Assembly (NCBI GenBank): GCA_014529385.2
Contig: CM043961.1
Span: forward strand, 16,288,478-16,352,477
DNA from: Adiantum capillus-veneris
Lineage: Eukaryota; Streptophyta; Polypodiopsida; Polypodiales; Pteridaceae
DNA length: 64,000 nt
Reading direction: 5' to 3'
Shown: piece after piece, positions 51,560-64,000 of the stretch
Numbering within the stretch: position 1 is the first letter of the stretch
How the letters are laid out: every line of letters begins with the position of its first letter
Program-made: the position numbers and the translations under genes
The notes under the pieces: model-generated
Database searches by the model: none
What the model was told of the DNA's origin: nothing
The model's input: the letters and a program-made list of their open reading frames with translations, nothing else

Positions 51560-53119
51560 TTTGAGAGTAGTGGAATTAGGAAATTAGGTGAAGCACTTTT
51601 GAGAGATTACTTTGTGAGCATAACGGGTGAACTTGATTGATGGTAGCAACATAAACATAGTACTTGTCATGCTCTGGGCATTCATTTTTCCAGTGATCAT
51701 CATTTGCACCAAAGTTATGACAGTTCCCAGTTCTTGGCTTAATCATGGGTCTTACCATCGGAGGTCTAACACCTTGATTAGTTACATAGTACATTGGTGC
51801 AAGCTCTGGTGTAATATACGTCACAGGTTCTTCCATTGGTGGTGGATCTGAATTATATCAGTCTCCTTCTACCATTACTGTAGATGGAATAGGCTCAACA
51901 TAGGGTGTAGCAGGCACTAGTGTTTGTTCATCTATGACTCCTTCTGAATGCATATACTTTACAGGCACTGCATTATGTCCAGGATATGGAGGTTGTTGAC
52001 CCAACACAGGTTGAGGTCTTTCCATACCCATAGGTGGTCTTTGAGTTGGGGCCATATTAGGCTGATATATGTACGTGGGTTGTCTTGGTGGCCTCATAGA
52101 CACATATTGAACATTCCCATTATACTTTGTTCGGTAATAGCACTCATTGGTCTCATGATTGGTCCATTTACCCTCGAGTGCACACCATTTTTGTGGCCTA
52201 ATTGGTTGTCCCTGTTGAGGTATCCCTTGCCCTGGTCCCCTCATAGGTGCTTTTTGCATGTTATTCATCGTTTCATTCATCCTTTTGAGCATGTCTTCTA
52301 TGGCTGTAAGCAGTGCTACAACTTCTTCATTGAAAATATCACAATTGTCTCCTAAGTCAATAACATCTAACACACACTCTTCTAGGGTCATATGTTTCTT
52401 GCTATACAATACAACATGAAGTTCTTTGTTTAGCAGTCCCTCTAAAAATAATGATACTAACCTTTCTTTTGCAGGTATTTCTAGCTTTGGGCATCTTGCA
52501 ATGTATTATTTCATTCTAGCTGCACAATCCCTAACAAACTTACCTTGTTTCTGTTTGAAGCTATAGATTTGAGCTACTGTATTATGTTTGATCCCCGTTT
52601 TGGAACATGCACCTACAAATCCTTCAGCTAATGTATTTAAGTCCATGATTGACCTCGGTGGAATGTTTTGGAACCATTTCAGTGCTTTTCCTTATAATGT
52701 CATTCCAAATCCCTTGAACTGAGTATGGAAATCAAATATGCATTCTGCTCTTAGCACTTGCTTAAAGCTTGCTAAGTGGTCATATGGATTCCCAGATTCA
52801 CTATATTTTCTGACTCATTTTTGAAAATCAGCTAGTCTGACGCGTCTATTTGGTTCGACTCCTGGTCTCCTGGCAGTTGGTCCTGTTCCGAGTCCTTCAA
52901 ACTAGTCTATTGGAAATAGTGACTCATGTAGCCTTGGACTGGCTTTAGTGTCACCTGATTTTCTTCGTGATGAGGTAGTTTCAGCTTTTTTAACATTACT
53001 CTCAAAAGATCTCTCTCGGAGTTCATCTCTTGGAATAGTTTCTGGTCATTGGACCATATCCAATCCCTTATGGAGTACCCTTGGTATTTGGTTTGTTCCA
53101 CCTCTTCAGGACTCATCAT
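51560..53119 (-). pseudogene. GypB gag
   Basis: Minus strand from 53119: MMSPEEVEQTKYQGYSIRDW, then the gag core NPYDHLASFKQVLRAECIF, MTL-stop-GKALKWFQNIPPRS, LAEGFVGACSKTG and ERLVSLFLEGLLNKELHVVLY (52790-52400). A Pro/Gln-rich region with many PP and YP pairs (52260-51860) follows, and a zinc-knuckle-like NCHNFGANDDHWKNECPEH near 51700 in which the second Cys is Phe and the spacing before His is 5. Stops interrupt it. Gag forms the particle in active relatives. Confidence 0.87.
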
Positions 53120-53194
53120 AACAAAAGTATTGTTATAACAATCCCTAAATAGGTTGGTTGGTAGACGCTCGTGTTTTTCCCTAGTTTAGGTCAC

Positions 53195-53217
53195 TTCGAT
53201 CCCCGGCAATGGTGCCA
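53195..53217 (-). promoter_or_regulatory. Extended primer-binding site of GypB, tRNA-Asp
   Basis: The plus strand reads TTCGATCCCCGGCA then ATGGTGCCA, 23 nt matching the 3' end of plant tRNA-Asp(GUC), as I know it, with two mismatches. Two bases precede the LTR. Confidence 0.85.
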
Positions 53218-53219
53218 AA

Positions 53220-54127
53220 TGTGGGACGGGTGTCTAAACTCACTCCTATCTTATTGCAGACATAGCGAGAACCACGAATATAATTTTCAATCCATGGGAC
53301 GAAGCTGACTCGACTAGTGCATAGAGGCTACAAGAGGTTGTCAACTCTTGGAAAACAACAAACAACTCGCATCTAACTCAAGCTACACTCGAATGACAGA
53401 AATCACCAAAAGCTAGTCGCTCATCGGCAAACAAATCACATTCGTTACAACATCAAACAACATCAAACATTATGAAACTTTTAGGACGTGTTTATAAGAC
53501 CTAAGCACACATGCCTATGGTCTGAAATTTCACTTTAGGTCAAGTGCAAAAATCACGATTATTAACAGAAGTGAGTTTTTGACCTAGTCGTTTTTGACAC
53601 AGAATGCATCTAAATGCTTAGCAATGATACCCCAATACCCCGCCTATACTTAGTTTATGATTTTGAAGCTTAAATTTCTACTTATGATGAAATTAGGCCG
53701 CGGATCGACGACGCCACAAGCTACGGACTACCATGAAATGCTTACATCAATGCGTAGAGCTCTTACCTGCGGTTGCAAAACAACATACGTCACTGCAATG
53801 TGACAACCGGAGAGGGAGTAGGAAGCGCAAGAAAGAGAGAAGTGAGCGCCGTTAGCACACGTTGTGCTTCTATTATCCAAAAACTTATAAAATACCTACA
53901 AAAATTGACTTTTATACCTTAACCAATGTTTTGTGGTCAAAACTAATAATCTGGAAGCTCTAACTAAAGACAGGTTGATACAATCTGGAAGCTTGTAGCC
54001 CCGGCTCATTCAATTACACTGTTTATCTGGAAAGTAAGAGTTACAACATTCCCAATTGATCAAAATAATAAGTGTTTTAATAATAAAAGCTCTGAAAAAT
54101 GTTATCCGAGTTAACTTGCTGCTAACA
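53220..54127 (-). repeat. 5' LTR of GypB
   Basis: 908 bp. On the minus strand it runs TGTTAGCAGC...CGTCCCACA. Related to the GypA LTRs (shared GGGACGAAGCTGACTCGACT, GCATAGAGGCTACAAGAGG and others). Confidence 0.88.
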
Positions 54128-54945
<818 letters not shown>

Positions 54946-55860
54946 CTAACACGAAGATACCCTAACAAATCTAACATTTCCAAACCAGCGGATAGTTCCT
55001 ACCATGCACGAAGAGACATTTCAACAACGCAACCATTTTGCAAATGAACGAGGTATGTCATGATATCTCTATCTTTCTCATCAATTTTTAGAATGTATGC
55101 ATGCATGTGTGTGTGTGTTTATGTGTGTGCGTGTTACTATGTGTGTGTTTGTGGAGTAGAAAACAAGAGGGAAAGAGGGGGGGAGGGGGGAGCAATGTTT
55201 TGTGAATACCTTTGGTTGTAGCATGGTTTTCGGTTAGGTTGAGCTTCCAATGACGAGCACGGAAAACCCCTTTTGACAAGCGTGTGTGTGGGTGTGTTTA
55301 AGTATGAAAAATCCCTTCATAATTGAACCATACTTAGACAATTGTATTAAATAATATATTAAATAATAATATTTCAAAACAAAATGTCATAACATTCAAT
55401 TAATATTTCATATACAGCAATACAACATTCTGTATCTAATGGATAATACAGTTACTTAGATCAGAAATTTGATCTCTGATCATTACAAATTGATATTTTA
55501 ATGTTGTATCTCTGTGTGTCCACCCTTTGGGATGAGCTTCCACTACATCTACATGGAGAAGGATCTAGCTGTTACCTGCATCCATACAAAAACATTCAGT
55601 TAGAACTGGCTATGTTGTGCGTTTTGCAGGTGTCGACACTGGATCCAGTTGTCATCCATGTCACACCTGTAAACCTAGTTTACAGCTTACCTTTAGGATT
55701 GACTATTAAGTTAAGATTTCAAGTAAGATAACCTCTGAATGTATATGTATGTGTTCCCCAATACTCACCGAGCTCTCTCAAAAAACCACTAGTGTCGATT
55801 ACCATATTTGATGTAAATACCTACGTATTTCTAGGTTATCGATCAATGTAGAACGCCTGG
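54946..55860. other. Unassigned; GT-rich patches at 55100-55300
   Basis: No supported gene. Confidence 0.4.
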
Positions 55861-57540
55861 CAAAAATTGGACAGCACCTCCTTTGTAATTGGAGTAATAT
55901 TTCAAAAAACTCAGTTTATGCCATCTCCCAACGAGATCCTCCATAGGAGGTTTACAGCTTCAAGAACTAAAACATATCCCATGTATAAAAAACTAGCAGT
56001 ATATCTCATGTTACTAGCTCTAAAATATGGTAGCATCCTCAAAACATATTAGAGACTAACATCCTTTTTGTATCTCAAAAAGGATTCCAAAAAACATATC
56101 CTCAATTCTTTATATGTTTATATGCAATGATAACCGATCCCAAGAATAACAAACACATGCAGTATCATAAATACCCTGTAAGACTATGTCCATTCGCAAA
56201 GATAATTACTATCCCTTACCTTGGATAGTAGCTTAAAAAATACGGTATTCTCAAGGTTTTCGTTGATGAGTAAGTCATCAGCTACATTATTCATGAAGTA
56301 GAAGCCTGTCAAAACATAATGAAATAAATGAAATATCAATATGTCAATTATACCCAATTTGAGCAGTCTCCTAAAATAATTTTCCGTCCATGTCTACTCC
56401 CATGTTATCCGGACCTATGTCATATTAACTGATAATCTTGCAAGTTCATAATTTATGAAAATTCGGCAGCATCTCCCTCGAATAAAGTTTCAAAATATCT
56501 CCAACAAACTTTACCATCTCACCAAGAGACCCTCAGAGGAGGATTAAGGTCCAAGTTACCTTATTATGATGCTTATAAAAGTCCAAGTTACCTTACCATA
56601 CAAAGCAGAAGACTTCAATGTTTTATTCTAAGTAGAAGACTTCAATGTTTTTTTCAACTCATCATTGGGTTTCATGTAGGCAAATTTCCTTAGTTCTTTG
56701 TCTTTAGCCACACTTGTCAACTTAGTGCCTACATACAATCATTAAAAACGGTATCTACTGATTGAGGCAAGATTTCTTCGATCTTGCTAGGAGTCATAAT
56801 GTCACTACCATCTTGAAAAAGGGACAACAATTTGCTAAGGTTGACTTTACTTGTACGGCCAGAAAATCGGGCAACGTCTTGTTTGTAAATTGAACACATT
56901 TTCAAAAATTCCAGTTTGTGCCATCTCCTAGTGAGATCCTCCACAGTTGGTTTACGGCTTACCATTCATGGCATATACTCAATCGCTCTTAGTGTTTGAA
57001 AGAGAAAGTCTTTAAACATTAGCTTTTTCAATGCATTAGCTTTTTCAAACAATAATAATGCAATGACTGAAGTATCAATATGTCAGGTATACCCAATTTG
57101 AGCAGTCTCCTATAATATATATTTGCCGTCAATCTCTACTCACATGTTAGCCGGACCTATGTCCTAGTAGCTGACTCTCTTGCAAGTTCATATTTTACTT
57201 AGATTTATGAAATTTCGGCAGCATCTCCCTTGTATTTTGAATAAAGTTTCAAAAAATGTCCAAAAAACTATGCCATCTCACCAAGAGACCCTCACAGGAG
57301 GATTCAGGTCCAAGTCACCTTACCATAATGCTTTTAAAATTCTATTCCCTTACGATGGTTTGAAGTCCTGAAAGAATTATACTTCCAATGCATGAAGCAT
57401 AAAAAAACTTCATGATATGCCAGAATCCTCACGTAACCGCAACCCAATTCGGTAGCCTTTCCTCTTTAGAACGAGTTATTCTTAAAAAATGGTGCCATCT
57501 TTCTCGAAATTTTCCAAGGGATGTTTAAGACGAAGACATC
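55861..57540 (-). repeat. Duplicated exon-like segments of unknown gene or element
   Basis: Two kinds of block occur twice in the same order: 55861-55960 with 56862-56965, and 56331-56580 with 57073-57340; a weak further copy lies at 57420-57540. On the minus strand the first kind reads KPTVEDLTRRWHKLEFLKMCSIYK (56950) and KPPMEDLVGRWHKLSFLKYYSNYK (55945). GGTAAGG-like splice donors lie near several block ends (for example 56594, 57323). One block continues as VNLSKLLSLFQDGSDIMTPSKIEEILPQ to 56729. I do not recognise the family. Confidence 0.45.
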
Positions 57541-59099
57541 TTGACAAACCCACAGTACCATAGATGAGATTGGTATAGTTCCTATGTTTTTTATGCACAA
57601 CATAAATCAATTTTCCTACACATCTCCCAACTTCTAGAAGCATTGAGCTAAAAATATTCATATGTACTATTAGTGAACGCTAGTTTATTCAAGACAAATT
57701 ACTCTATACAAAGCATGAACATCACTCATGACCAGATTCTAAATAGATGAATTGGCACCTACCTGTGTAGGCGGTTGTTGCATATTACCCTTATGGTAGA
57801 TAGAGAGCCAGTTATTGTAGATTAGGCATGACCATTGAGAGAGCCGATCTTTTCAATCTAAGGCTAAAAGAGACACATCGAGAGCGGGTGAGAGTTCATA
57901 GGTGATAACTTACGAGAATCTGCCAGTGGGTGTGTGTGTGTAAAAGAGATAGAGATAGCGAGAGGAATTACAAGTGGGGAGATTAGAGAGAGAACTAATC
58001 TCATACAGAAAGGGTCAACATGTAGTCTCAACTTGATGCGCACTTTGTGTGTGCGTGTGTGTTGAGATGTATCACCAGGGTGGCAGTAAAGCATCATGAG
58101 GGGGCTACAAATCTACTCCTCACAAGGCGGATGTACCACATGTAACGAGTGCCATCGGGCGTGAAGGCAGAGAGATTGGATTGCAACTCAACGAGATAGG
58201 ATTGCAACAAGGGCCAGCAGAGTAATGTAAACTGCTGTATGGAACTAACGTGCAGGGATATTTAAGTGTTTATAGAATCTCTAAGTTAAGAAATAATACT
58301 CCACATTCAAGTCCCAAATTGTGAGGCAATCTGTCCTCGGATAGCATCGCTATCCCTTCATTAAAGGAGAGTCTGTTCATACCAGTAGGGACTCCATCTT
58401 GGCATAGGAGAATTGATATGCATTAAAGCCTCCAAGGGACTTAGGAGGTGGGCTAGTAAGGAGAGTGCCACACGAGAAAGCGAGATCCCAATTGTGCCAA
58501 GACATTGTCGTCAAGATAAGTGTGTGTGTGTGTGTGTTGTTGTTGTGTTTGAGATGGAGTAGGGAGAGAGGGAGGAGGGAGAGAGGGTAGAGGGAAAGAG
58601 GGAGGAGTGTGTGTGTGGGGGGGGGGGGGGGGGGGAGGAGGGGGAGCTTGAGATGTAGCGATGGAGGAGAGAAAGGAGGGCAGGGTATACAGCCAAACGC
58701 GGCATACTCTACCCTCCTTCTCTATTTTAGCCACCAGGCATTATCGCGCCTATTACCGCCAGTATTACCATGCATATTACAACCAATATTACCGTGATAA
58801 GTCATTTCAAATGGATACAAACTCCGAGGTTGCGGGGGGGGGGGGGTACAAACCACCCCCTCTACCCTTAGATATCAATTATTTTATTTCTTAGCCTTTT
58901 GAGTTTTTTAAAGAAAATCTTTAATTTTTTATGAGTATTTTATTTTGTACTACTTTTAGATGTTTATTAATTGTATTTTTAAAGTTCAGCTTTATTAAAA
59001 AATAATTTTAGCACTCATTGCTATTTATTCTGTTTGAATTTAACTTCATGTATTTTTTAAATTAGAATTCAGAACTTTCTCAATTAATTATCTGTTTTT
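57541..59099. other. Unassigned; low-complexity G/T tracts and TATTACC repeats
   Basis: Contains TG repeats (57930, 58520), poly-G runs (58617-58635, 58834-58846) and, at 58740-58800, five TATTAC-type motifs like those near 33530. The latter may be the subterminal repeat of the CACTA element that follows. No terminus found. Confidence 0.45.
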
Positions 59100-62000
59100 T
59101 AAGGCACGTGACTAAATCAAAAATTTATCGCGTGTGCAGGACATTGACTGGGATGATGCTGGCCCCCCTAGAGGCCCTGAGCGCGATTGATGGCTCAAGG
59201 TAAAACTCCCTTGTCCTTGCGCCAAATGAAAAAGGGCAATCCCTCGCTTGAGGCGCATTGCATTGGAGCATGTGGAGAACGAAGGGCTTTGGCATCCTCA
59301 AAAAAGCACTCGGAGAGATGAGAGCACCACTCACCCATCGCTTGAGGAGGTGCCCAATTGGTCCGTGTTCGGTGGTGGTGCACCGACGTGCAAGGCCAAA
59401 TGGCAGAGAAAAGAGCTACTGGATGATTTGGGTGCACCACATGGTGATCCTGCTGTTGGATCTACTTCCACAGCTCCTATGGCGTCTCAGTTGCACTTTG
59501 AGGCAGAGGATGAGCACATGTTCTACATGTGTGATGAGTTACTAGCTCATGAACGCGATGTGTGCGAGGAGGATTGTGAGCCTTGCACTCAACGGGTAGC
59601 GGCAACGAAGGATAGATTGATGGCAAGTGCCCGAACACCTCTTTACGACGATGCACAGTACTTGGTGCTTCGGGGATCCTTGGAAGTCCTCAACTTTCAA
59701 GAGAAATTCAATTGGAGCAATGCAAGTGTCTATGCACTCCTTGGGTAAGTATGAAATATGGCTTTTTATATACTCTTCACTCGCTATTCCTTGCCGTCTC
59801 CAAGCAATTGTACTGATACGCGGTTTGTTGTAGTTTGATGGGAAAAATGTTACCAAAAGATCAACACATGCCTTCAGATTGTCGACGAGCTAGATCGTAT
59901 GTCACTGCACTTGGAATGGAGTATGAGCGCATCCATGCGTGCGTCAACGATTGCATGCTATATCGCAATGAGCACGGACATGCTACCCCATGTCTCGTGT
60001 GCAAGGAGGCACGATACAAGACCGGGGTGACCGGGGCGCACCTACCTCGCAAGGTATTGAGGCATTTTCCATTAATTCCTCGCATTCAACACATGTTTAA
60101 AAGAACGTCTATCATGGAGCTTCTTGCGTGGCACACCAACCACCGCTCAAATAGTAGAATGATGCGTGTCCCTGCCGATTCACCTGCATGGGGGCACATC
60201 GAAACTCAATGGCCAGAGTTTGGGTTGGAGCCATGACACTTGAGGCTTGGGTTAGCAAGTGATGATGTCAACCCCTTTGGAACTAAGTCTACTTCATGGA
60301 GCACTTGGCCTGTGGTGATCGTCAACTACAATATTCCACCATGGGAGACAACCTAGAAAGGCAATATACTTCTTTTCTTGCTTGTGACAGGGAAGTACAA
60401 AGTGTCAAATATTGACGTCTATGTTGAGCCCCTCATCGAGGAGTTGGAGGATTTATGGAGAGGCATTTCTGTTGTCGATGTCTCACTTGCAAAGGGGGGG
60501 GGGGGAAGAATCCATTGTGAGGGGAAACCTTATGCGGACTATGCACAACTATTCTGGGCTTGGCGAGTTTTGTGGTAACCCCCTCATCCTCTCTCTCTTT
60601 TTCTCTCTCTCCCTTTAGTTCACTCATCTCTCTAACGATATGATATGTATTCAGGGTTTCCACATCAAGGCACATTGCATGTCCTACTTGCGGGCCATCG
60701 TTGGTGATAGAGAGGCCTGATGCCTTGCACAAGGTAATCTATCCAAACAACCATCATTTCTTATCCCAAGGGCATAGCAAGCACAAGGCTCCAACAAATG
60801 GGAAGACCCCTCTGAAGCTCACGATGGCAAATTGGGCAACCATTTGGGAAGTGCACCACAACAACAATCCGGCTTTGTGTCCTCCACCAAAAGGTATGTC
60901 AAGGTATTCCATATTTTTTAGGCTTCCATATTGGAAGGACTTAAAAATACAACACCTCTTGGATCCCATGCACATATTCAAGAATGTAGCCCAAACACTA
61001 TGGGACCACATTATTGGCAAGAAGGACCCTTTGGGTGCGAGGGAGGATTTGAGGCTTTTGAAAAGTCTCCCCACCTCTGCTACTCCATGCCGTGTCCCCA
61101 ATGGAAACATTGTGCTTCCTAAAGCACCATGGATGCTAGCCAAAGAAGAATTAGAGAAAGTGAAGGGTACCATTGCTTCTATTTGCACACCAACATGATA
61201 CATGAGGTCGCTAAAGGGAGCTTTCACAAAAGCGAAGAAGGGTGGAAGCGTTCAGTTGTATGGGTTGAAGTCCCATGATTGGCACAAGATGCTTCAGGTA
61301 ATGTCCCTATCCCTATTCTATCTATAGTTTGTGTGTATGACTTTCTCTCACTTTCTCTTCCCCTATTTTACATTGTAGTTCATTCTTCCGGTGACTATGT
61401 GTATATGTCGGGACAAGAAAGTCAGGGATGCTATTTTCAAACTTGGAGAACTAGTAAGATTCCCCACAAGACTCCACTCAACTACACCTTTCTTATGTAC
61501 ACAATAATTTCAAACAAGCACTTAGTGTATCTTTGTGTGTTTTCTTGCAGATTTGTGAGCTCCAAGGAAATTGAAATAGATGCTATCCCTGCTCCTCAAA
61601 CACTTGCAACAAAAACTGTGTGTGCCTTTGAGGATGCAATTCCTCGACAAGTCCTTCTTAGTCAAATTCACATGTTGGTTCATGTGGTGGAGGAGATCGC
61701 TATATGTGGAGTAGTGTGCGCACGATGGATGTTCTTCTTAGAGAGGTTTTTAAAGACTCTCAAAAATTTTGTGCGGCTACAATCTCAACCAGACGCATGT
61801 ATGGCTGAAGGGTGGATCATGCAAGAGCATTTGTTTACATATCAGAGTATTTGGCACAAGTTGATCCTTCAATGCCTTGCATGTGGTCAGACGAGGAAGA
61901 TGCAAGGATGACTTCACACTTGCCAAGTGGAAACGGAAAACTACTTAACATGGATATAATTCTATCCTGAGCGGTCAATAACTTTTGTATTCTCAATGCA

Positions 62001-62850
62001 AAGATTATGACCAAGTGGGTGGACTTGTGGACAGTGGCAAAGGCAAGGCATTTGCAAGAGAGAGAAGCATGGAAACAAGCACATGGAGGAAGGAGGGCAC
62101 CCCTAGTGCCTAGACACCTTGCATGTTTCCCAGATCTCATTAGTGTGAAGTGGATTCATGAGAGAATGATCGAAGCAAAAAAAAGCGTACGAAGAAGACA
62201 TCGGCAACAAAAGAATGGGAGTATGCACGAGGTTGCATACTAAAGCTAGAGTACTCATATACCTAAACCATATTGTAATTTTTTTGTGTGTTATCTTTAA
62301 TTTGTATTTAATAAAAGATATTTTCCTATTTTGTAGTGCCTTTCCTTTTGCTCTATGTGGTCAAAGGGTCTTCATGTTTGTACGCACCACATTGATGAGC
62401 ATAGAACCACCATGGATTGTGCCATCATGGGCAACTTTGACACAGACGATGATGAAGCCAGGTACTGCGAAACTATTGAAAGGATACTAAAAAGTTAATT
62501 TTAGAACCTTTCATACCTTCATCTTCGAGTGCAAGTGGTTTGAAAATGTGTCTAGATGACATGAGAATGGACTCTACATAGTGGACTCTAGTGTGCATCA
62601 CACATGGAGGTATGACAATTTAGTTTTACTGCGCAATTAAGCAGGTAAGTGGCATGTATCTTTTTTATTCTTATTTGCTTGTAGCATTAATTATACCAAT
62701 GTTACTCACTTTGAGCTTCTCTTTTATAGGTCATCTATATCCCAACAATCCACCAACCAAAACTTTGTTTTGTAATTCCCGTAACACCTCGGGGGAGAAC
62801 CATTTTTTCCACTAATGAAGTGGAGACCATCTTCGACCCTCTTCCACCTC
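59100..62850 (+). pseudogene. CACTA (En/Spm) Tnp2 transposase
   Basis: Plus-strand exon pieces in the order of plant Tnp2. ARTPLYDDAQYLVLRGSLEVLNF (59630) is followed by an intron with GTAAGT and TTGTTGTAG. LMGKMLPKDQHMPSDCRRARSYVTALGMEYERIHACVNDCMLYRNE, PCLVCKEARYK and VLRHFPLIPRIQHMF come next. Then HLRLGLASDDVNPFGTKSTSWSTWPVVIVNYNIPPWE with NIDVYVEPLIEELEDLW, YSIFFRLPYWKDLKIQHLLDPMHIFKNV, LYGLKSHDWHKMLQ and ILPVTMCICRDKKVRDAIFKLGEL. The DUF4218 part is IHMLVHVVEEIAICGVVCARWMFFLERFLKTLK (61.7 kb), and the end is VIPVTPRGRTIFSTNEVETIFDPLPPL. Stops (60235, 60355, 61197) and a poly-G run (60496) inactivate it. LTR-D interrupts the last exon at 62851. Tnp2 cuts and pastes CACTA elements. Confidence 0.92.
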
Positions 62851-63917
62851 TGTTGGACGGATACGCCGTGACGGACGTCAGCATAGCGAGAACTCACCTA
62901 ACATATAATGTCAACTGAGGACGAAGCTCGACCCGCAGGCGCGTGGAAGCAAGCGAAGGGTGTCAACCTCTACTCGACTGACTAATGACTACTTCCTACA
63001 GAGATATCAAATCTACATGCCATCGGTTCTGTGAATGTAAGAGTCTCCTATGATGCTACCGCAAGCCAAAAGGCCATTACACGTTCTCGAAACGTTACGA
63101 AACTTGAGGGATATCCTATCAACACCAATAGGCCACTCTCCCTAAGGTCCGTGACCAAAAAAACCTACTCAGTACCCTCCGTGCAGAAAACGCGTAGGAT
63201 GTCTGGCCGGTTTTTGCAGGTCGACGTTTCAAAAAACTAAAGTACCTAATGTGTAGCTCTACTCTCTCTGATCGCGTGGATATGCTGAAATGCAAAAATG
63301 GACAACGGTTACTCACCGAAACTCCAAAAGTAGCTCGTAGGTGAATCTGCCAAAACACAGACGAACGTGCGTGATGTAAGCATCAACGGTAGCTCTCCTC
63401 GTGGGAAACACACTGCTGCTCTCCGTTTGAGATTCCGACCACTGTAGCTCCTGTAGCACACACACACACACTCTCTCACTCTCTCCCAGTCTCCCAACGA
63501 CACAGAAGATCAGATTTATTAGAAGTCTCTTTACAAAGCTTTAGGTTTTGGCTTATATACTAAGCCTTAGAAAACCTAATGTCCGACCAAAATGACCTTA
63601 TTTGTCCCTAGGCTTCTATAGAGCTTAATTACAACACCGTGAGCTGGCTTTGCTCATCCAACAAGCATTTTTGGCCTCAATACAATTGCTGACTTAAAAT
63701 ATGAAGTTCCCGTAAACATTACAAAAGTGGCCGTAATGGCTCAAAATAATAGTAACGGGACATTTGATGATGTCCATGAGCTTGTATCTTCACATTACAT
63801 CATCCATCTTCGTCTTCATCACTTCATCAGCATCTTTATTTGGAATCTTTAGAGAATCTTTGAGGGATCTTTATGGAATCTTTGTGCAAGCGTTGTTGAA
63901 AGGTTGACCTTTCAACA
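62851..63917 (-). repeat. 3' LTR of an LTR-D element (rest lies beyond the window)
   Basis: 1067 bp; on the minus strand it starts TGTTGAAAGG and ends CCGTCCAACA. A polypurine tract adjoins its start on the right, and Tnp2 coding sequence adjoins its end on the left, so this is the 3' LTR of a minus-strand element extending rightwards. Contains a short CA repeat (63456-63469). A truncated copy is at 49597-50578. Confidence 0.88.
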
Positions 63918-63930
63918 CTCTCCCCCTCCG
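63918..63930 (-). promoter_or_regulatory. Polypurine tract of the LTR-D element
   Basis: Minus strand CGGAGGGGGAGAG directly before TGTTGAAAGG. Confidence 0.85.
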
Positions 63931-64000
63931 AAGTCTTGTCGTCCCCGACAAGACCCTATGGCTGCAGTGGCCTTGGCGAGTGTTTCATGTGTTAGTGTTT
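63931..64000 (-). mobile_element. Internal 3' end of the LTR-D element, cut by the window edge
   Basis: Minus strand includes CTTGTCGGGGACGACAAGAC just upstream of the polypurine tract, a short inverted repeat (CTTGTCG/CGACAAG) of the kind seen at the 3' ends of plant gypsy elements. Too short for coding assignment. Confidence 0.55.

Larger units (their letters stand above)
35777..54127 (-). mobile_element. Autonomous-type gypsy element GypB (with nested insertions)
   Basis: 5' LTR 53220-54127, PBS 53195-53217, polypurine tract 36434-36447 and a 3' LTR 35777-36433 that lacks its distal ~250 bp. All coding traces except the nested Cop1 are on the minus strand. Order: gag, protease, RNase H, integrase, retropepsin-like/WxxK ORF, palindrome array, env-like ORF. 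RT is missing, its place taken by a truncated foreign LTR. Without Cop1 and the foreign LTR the element spans about 12.2 kb. The tRNA-Asp primer and post-integrase ORF point to the Athila/Tat side of Ty3/gypsy (family knowledge). Confidence 0.8.

Overview
The window reads as nuclear DNA of a land plant with a large, repeat-dominated genome. The evidence is plant-type copia and gypsy LTR retrotransposons, plant L1-like LINEs, a CACTA transposon of the Tnp2/DUF4218 type, tRNA-Met and tRNA-Asp primer-binding sites, and long CT/CA/AT microsatellites. I cannot name the species; a fern or gymnosperm would fit the style, but that is a weak inference. I see no supportable single-copy host gene, rRNA, tRNA or CRISPR. 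Nearly every coding trace is a mobile element, and all but one are broken.

Layout. 1-1510: minus-strand copia fragment (Cop3), cut by the 5' LTR of a decayed plus-strand copia (Cop2, 1511-3103). 3104-5735: remains of a minus-strand gypsy (Gyp2) with a post-integrase ORF and a locally inverted integrase segment. 5736-9636: a different minus-strand gypsy (Gyp1: gag, protease, RT) carrying a 217-bp MITE, followed by a possible LTR to about 11149. 11.4-12.2 kb: short repeats and microsatellites. 13.0-14.5 kb: minus-strand copia RT/RNase H remnant. 16021-17121: a 5'-truncated LINE with a 14-bp target duplication. 18.07-29.46 kb: a plus-strand LINE reverse transcriptase split by GypA (18804-28826, 5-bp duplication AAGGG). 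GypA is a non-autonomous LTR element with no pol. It has a tandem array built around a 24-bp palindrome and one long decayed ORF with unusual repeats. 30.07-31.0 kb: LINE ORF1-like fragment. 31.19-33.02 kb: degenerate ~180-bp tandem satellite. 33.4-35.56 kb: probable small CACTA-type element.

35777-54127 is GypB, an autonomous-type relative of GypA on the minus strand. In transcription order it has PBS, gag, protease, (RT missing), RNase H, integrase with two zinc-binding modules, a retropepsin-like/WxxK ORF, the palindrome array, an env-like coiled-coil ORF, polypurine tract and a truncated 3' LTR. Cop1 (38910-44042), a complete and apparently intact copia element with 227-bp LTRs differing at only 3 positions, sits inside it. 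A truncated LTR of another family (LTR-D, 49597-50578) replaces the RT of GypB. 54.13-54.95 kb is a microsatellite block. 55.9-57.5 kb holds duplicated exon-like segments of unknown origin. 59.1-62.85 kb is a plus-strand CACTA Tnp2 transposase pseudogene, cut at 62851 by a full LTR-D whose element continues beyond the window.

Relative ages from nesting: the LINE is older than GypA, GypB is older than Cop1 and LTR-D, and the CACTA is older than the second LTR-D. The most unusual material is the GypA/GypB family: a conserved palindrome in a ~285-bp tandem array, a YxD-repeat protein, WxxK repeats, a retropepsin-like domain downstream of integrase and a doubled integrase zinc-binding module.
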